DNA from: a bacterium
Lineage (GTDB): Bacteria > Thermodesulfobiota > Thermodesulfobiia > Thermodesulfobiales > Thermodesulfobiaceae
Assembly: GCA_021783475.1 (NCBI GenBank)
Contig: JAJXTU010000007.1
Coordinates: forward strand, 1 to 38,695
Direction: 5' to 3'
DNA: 38,695 nt
Positions 35,917 to 38,695 of the stretch are shown one piece after another. The position numbers and the translations under genes were made by a program. A model generated the notes under the pieces. That model did no database searches, was not told the DNA's origin, and saw only the letters and a list, made by a program, of their open reading frames with translations. Position 1 is the stretch's first letter. The number at the start of each line of letters is the position of its first letter.

Positions 35917-37035
35917 ATGAAGATAAAAAATTTTAATAAAAAAATTTTAGAGGAATATAAGGACAGTATATCTTTAGCAAAGTTTCCAAAGCTAAGGCAA
36001 TGGATAGAGGGAAAAGATTTTCCTACGCTAAAACAGTTATCCAAAGTGGCAGATGCTCTGCATATTCCGTTTGGTTATTTCTTTTTAGATACGATGCCTG
36101 AAAGAAAAATGCCAATACCAAATTATCGCACTAAAAAAGATATTTTTTTGAAGCCATCAGTTGATTTAATCGAAACTATTGAATTTGTTCAGCAACAGCA
36201 AAATTGGGTTAAAGATATTCTTGAACTGTGGGGACATGAAAAGCTTAGCTTTGCTGGTAAATATAATATTGATAGTCCAAAAAACCTGGTTGTTAGGGAA
36301 TTAAGAATAATTCTTGACTTAGAAAATGGTTGGGCAAGGTTTATCCCTAATTGGAATAAGGCTTTAAATGAATTGATTGTAAGGTCGGAAAAAGCAGGTA
36401 TATTTGTTGTTGTAAATGGTGTGGTGGGCAATGATACACACAGGCAACTTCAAGTTGAGGAATTTAGAGGATTTGTTCTATATGACTCTGTTGCGCCGTT
36501 TATTTTTATAAATAACAATGATGCAATATCTGGCAAAATATTTACTATTATTCATGAATTAATACATATTATTATCGGTAAAAGCGGTTCTTTTGATCTT
36601 GAAAAACTTCAAGCCTGTGACGATGATATTGAACAGTTTTGTAATAAATGTGCCGCTGAATTTTTGGTGCCAGAGCAAGACCTACTAAGAGAATTGAAAA
36701 ATAAGCGAAATATAGAGAATCAGGACGTAGAAGATCTTGCAAAAGTTTTTAAGGTAAGCTCTCTGGTTATAATAAGACGTTTGCTAGATATTTCTGCAAT
36801 AAATTTAGAAGATTTTTATAATTTTTATGATAAATATTTACAAACTGAAAGAAAAAAGCACAGCAAAGGAGTCGGTGGCAATTTTTATGCTACTGAAATA
36901 CTGCGCCTTAATAAAAGATTTTTAGAAATTGTCAAAGCAGGTGTGGATGAGGGGGTTATTCTACATAGAGATGCATATAAAATAACCAATCTTAAGGCGT
37001 CTACGTTTCACAAGCTTATGGTTAGAGTTACTTGA
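35917..37035 (+). CDS. ImmA/IrrE family metallo-endopeptidase with N-terminal partial HTH
   Basis: LRQWIEGKDFPTLKQLSKVADALHIPFGYFFLDTMPERKMPIPNYRT; IFTIIHELIHIIIG (HExxH); CNKCAAEFLVPEQDLL. Confidence 0.9.
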   Translation: MKIKNFNKKILEEYKDSISLAKFPKLRQWIEGKDFPTLKQLSKVADALHIPFGYFFLDTMPERKMPIPNYRTKKDIFLKPSVDLIETIEFVQQQQNWVKDILELWGHEKLSFAGKYNIDSPKNLVVRELRIILDLENGWARFIPNWNKALNELIVRSEKAGIFVVVNGVVGNDTHRQLQVEEFRGFVLYDSVAPFIFINNNDAISGKIFTIIHELIHIIIGKSGSFDLEKLQACDDDIEQFCNKCAAEFLVPEQDLLRELKNKRNIENQDVEDLAKVFKVSSLVIIRRLLDISAINLEDFYNFYDKYLQTERKKHSKGVGGNFYATEILRLNKRFLEIVKAGVDEGVILHRDAYKITNLKASTFHKLMVRVT

Positions 37036-37538
37036 TGTATATAATTGATACTAATATTTTTATCACTCCATATAGAAATTATTATCCATTTGGTTTTGGT
37101 TTAGAATTTTGGAATTTCTTAGTTAAAAAGGCAGAAGAGGGTGAAGTTTGTAGTATAGATAAAGTTTTTGATGAATTAAAGGATTCTGATGATGAGCTTT
37201 CTAAATGGGTCACTAAGTGCTTTCAAAAATATTTCAAAAGTTGTGATAACGTGCCAGTTATAGAAACTTACAGAGAGATAATTAAGTGGGTAGATTCACA
37301 ATCACAATACAAGCCAGAAGCAAAAAATGAATTTATGTTATATTCAAATGCTGATGCGTGGATAATAGCTTATGCTAAGGCTAATGGGTTAAAAGTTGTA
37401 ACTTTAGAAAGTTTAAGTAAGAATCAAAAAAATAGAGTGCCAATTCCAAACGTATGTGAGGCTTTTCAGATTGGTTATCTTAATATTTATGATTTTTTGA
37501 AAATTACTGGATTTAAATTTTGCGAAGAAAATAATTAA
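37032..37538 (+). CDS. PIN-like nuclease domain protein (DUF4411 type)
   Basis: MYIIDTNIFITPYRNYYPFGFGLEFWNFL; KVFDELKDSDDELSKWV; NADAWIIAYAKANGLKVVTLE; overlaps the ImmA/IrrE gene. Confidence 0.85.
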   Translation: MMYIIDTNIFITPYRNYYPFGFGLEFWNFLVKKAEEGEVCSIDKVFDELKDSDDELSKWVTKCFQKYFKSCDNVPVIETYREIIKWVDSQSQYKPEAKNEFMLYSNADAWIIAYAKANGLKVVTLESLSKNQKNRVPIPNVCEAFQIGYLNIYDFLKITGFKFCEENN

Positions 37539-37550
37539 AAAATCATCTAT

Positions 37551-38402
37551 TTAATAATTTCTAACTAATACCTCAGTTATCTTACCTCGTCCATTTGCGT
37601 TTGAATTAATAGCGCGGGATGCAAAGACCTTTTTGATGTTGTATGATGCGTATAGCTCGTTTATAACCTCTGTATCAGAATTGGAAAGTAAAAATTTTGC
37701 GCTTTTTTTGTCAATCTCATCGCAAACAGTTTTGAGCTTAAACTGCATATCAATGTTAAATCCTTCTTTTGTGTATGACGTGAAGTTTGAAGTCTTATTT
37801 AAAGGAAGATATGGAGGATCGAAATAGACAAAATCACCTTTTTTTACATATTTTAATATTTCAGTAAAATTTCCACACCTTATCTCTTTATTTTTTAAAA
37901 TTTTTGAACAATTGAGAATTTTTTCTTCATCAACAATTTTTGGGTTCGAATAATTTCCAAAAGGCACATTGAACTGACCATTACTGTTAACCCTATAAAG
38001 CCCATTATAACAAGTTTTATTTAGATATATAAACCTGCTTGCTTTTTGGACATTTGACCAGTCTCTATAGCTTGCATCTCTGTCAGCGTTTCTAATTTTT
38101 AAAAAATATTCTTTAGTATTTTTGTGTTTGCGTAAATCAACTATTAACTCCAGTGGATTATTTTTTACTATATTATATAAATTTATCAACTCTTCATTTG
38201 TGTCAGAAATATATGCATTTTCAGGTTGTATTTCAAAGAAGACAGCGCCGCCTCCTATAAAGGGTTCGAAATAACGATTGAAATTTTCCGGCATATTTTC
38301 TTTAATTGTTGAAATAAGCTGTCTTTTCCCTCCTGCCCATTTTACAATTGAATGAACCTTTATTTTTTCTTTATAATTATTTTTATCTAAAACTATTGGC
38401 AT
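37551..38402 (-). CDS. dam: DNA adenine methylase (Dam/M1.DpnII-like)
   Basis: VKWAGGKRQLISTIKENMP; YFEPFIGGGAVFFEI; DTNEELINLYNIVK; YLNKTCYNGLYRVNSNGQFNVPFGNY; DFVYFDPPY. Confidence 0.95.
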   Translation of the reverse strand: MPIVLDKNNYKEKIKVHSIVKWAGGKRQLISTIKENMPENFNRYFEPFIGGGAVFFEIQPENAYISDTNEELINLYNIVKNNPLELIVDLRKHKNTKEYFLKIRNADRDASYRDWSNVQKASRFIYLNKTCYNGLYRVNSNGQFNVPFGNYSNPKIVDEEKILNCSKILKNKEIRCGNFTEILKYVKKGDFVYFDPPYLPLNKTSNFTSYTKEGFNIDMQFKLKTVCDEIDKKSAKFLLSNSDTEVINELYASYNIKKVFASRAINSNANGRGKITEVLVRNY

Positions 38403-38544
38403 ATTACCTCATTTTATTTTCTAAATTTATCTTTGCAGTTAGAGCAAACAAAAACCTCAAGAATTACTGATAATATAAAAAATTAACAAGCTTTTTATTA
38501 CTAAAAATTGAGTAAAATGTTTATAAATTATATAAAATAATATT

Positions 38545-38695
38545 CTATAGCAACTCTTCAAGCTCTTTTATACTGTTAAGCTTAAACATAGCTTTCATTA
38601 TATTTTTCAGCCTCTCTCTATCTGAGATACTTTTAACTTTGCTCTCTATTTCAGGCGAAAAAGCATCAAATTTTGCCTCAATGGCATTTAATACC
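38545..38695 (-). CDS. C-terminal fragment of an unidentified protein, truncated by contig end
   Basis: Minus-strand open frame ending ...VLNAIEAKFDAFSPEIESKVKSISDRERLKNIMKAMFKLNSIKELEELL*. Confidence 0.5.
   Translation of the reverse strand, partial: VLNAIEAKFDAFSPEIESKVKSISDRERLKNIMKAMFKLNSIKELEELL

Noticed and set aside
1-38695. tRNA, rRNA, CRISPR array, IS element or prophage
   Set aside because: No cloverleaf, rRNA core, regularly spaced repeats, transposase DDE motifs or phage structural genes seen; a tRNAscan/ISfinder run would be needed to exclude them fully

Overview
This is an AT-rich bacterial contig of 38.7 kb, probably from an anaerobe. The gene content is Firmicutes- or Thermodesulfobium-like, but that taxonomic guess is inference only. 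Most of it is housekeeping sequence. It starts with LPS/O-antigen genes, a 6S RNA, a HIT protein and rpsU. A modified version of the conserved pgpH-ybeY-dgkA-cdd-(era)-recO-glyQS-ppsR gene order follows, with pyrG, a CBS/CorC protein, an MFS transporter and two glycosyltransferases inserted. Next come ppdK, dgt, a DsrE-like gene, a degenerate 2-oxoacid dehydrogenase E2-like gene, dapB, pstCAB-phoU, a small selenoprotein candidate, a universal stress protein, a ubiD/ubiA/ubiX cluster, fused cobA-hemD, BI-1, DUF89 and queD-queE. The right end is accessory: an ImmA/IrrE + PIN pair, a Dam-type methylase and a truncated ORF. The strongest non-routine signal is an in-frame UGA (26890-26892) in a small CGSU-motif protein, followed by a SECIS-like hairpin, so the gene is split in the ORF track. 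Other notable signals are a cytidine deaminase frame with an in-frame TAA and a lost catalytic Glu, era missing from its usual slot, an E2-like protein lacking both the lipoyl Lys and the HxxxDG motif, several genes apparently starting at ATT/ATA/CTG, a perfect 11-bp-period Pho-box-like repeat before a pst operon without pstS, and an Illumina-adapter-like 5' end. All calls are by eye from translated motifs; no searches were run.
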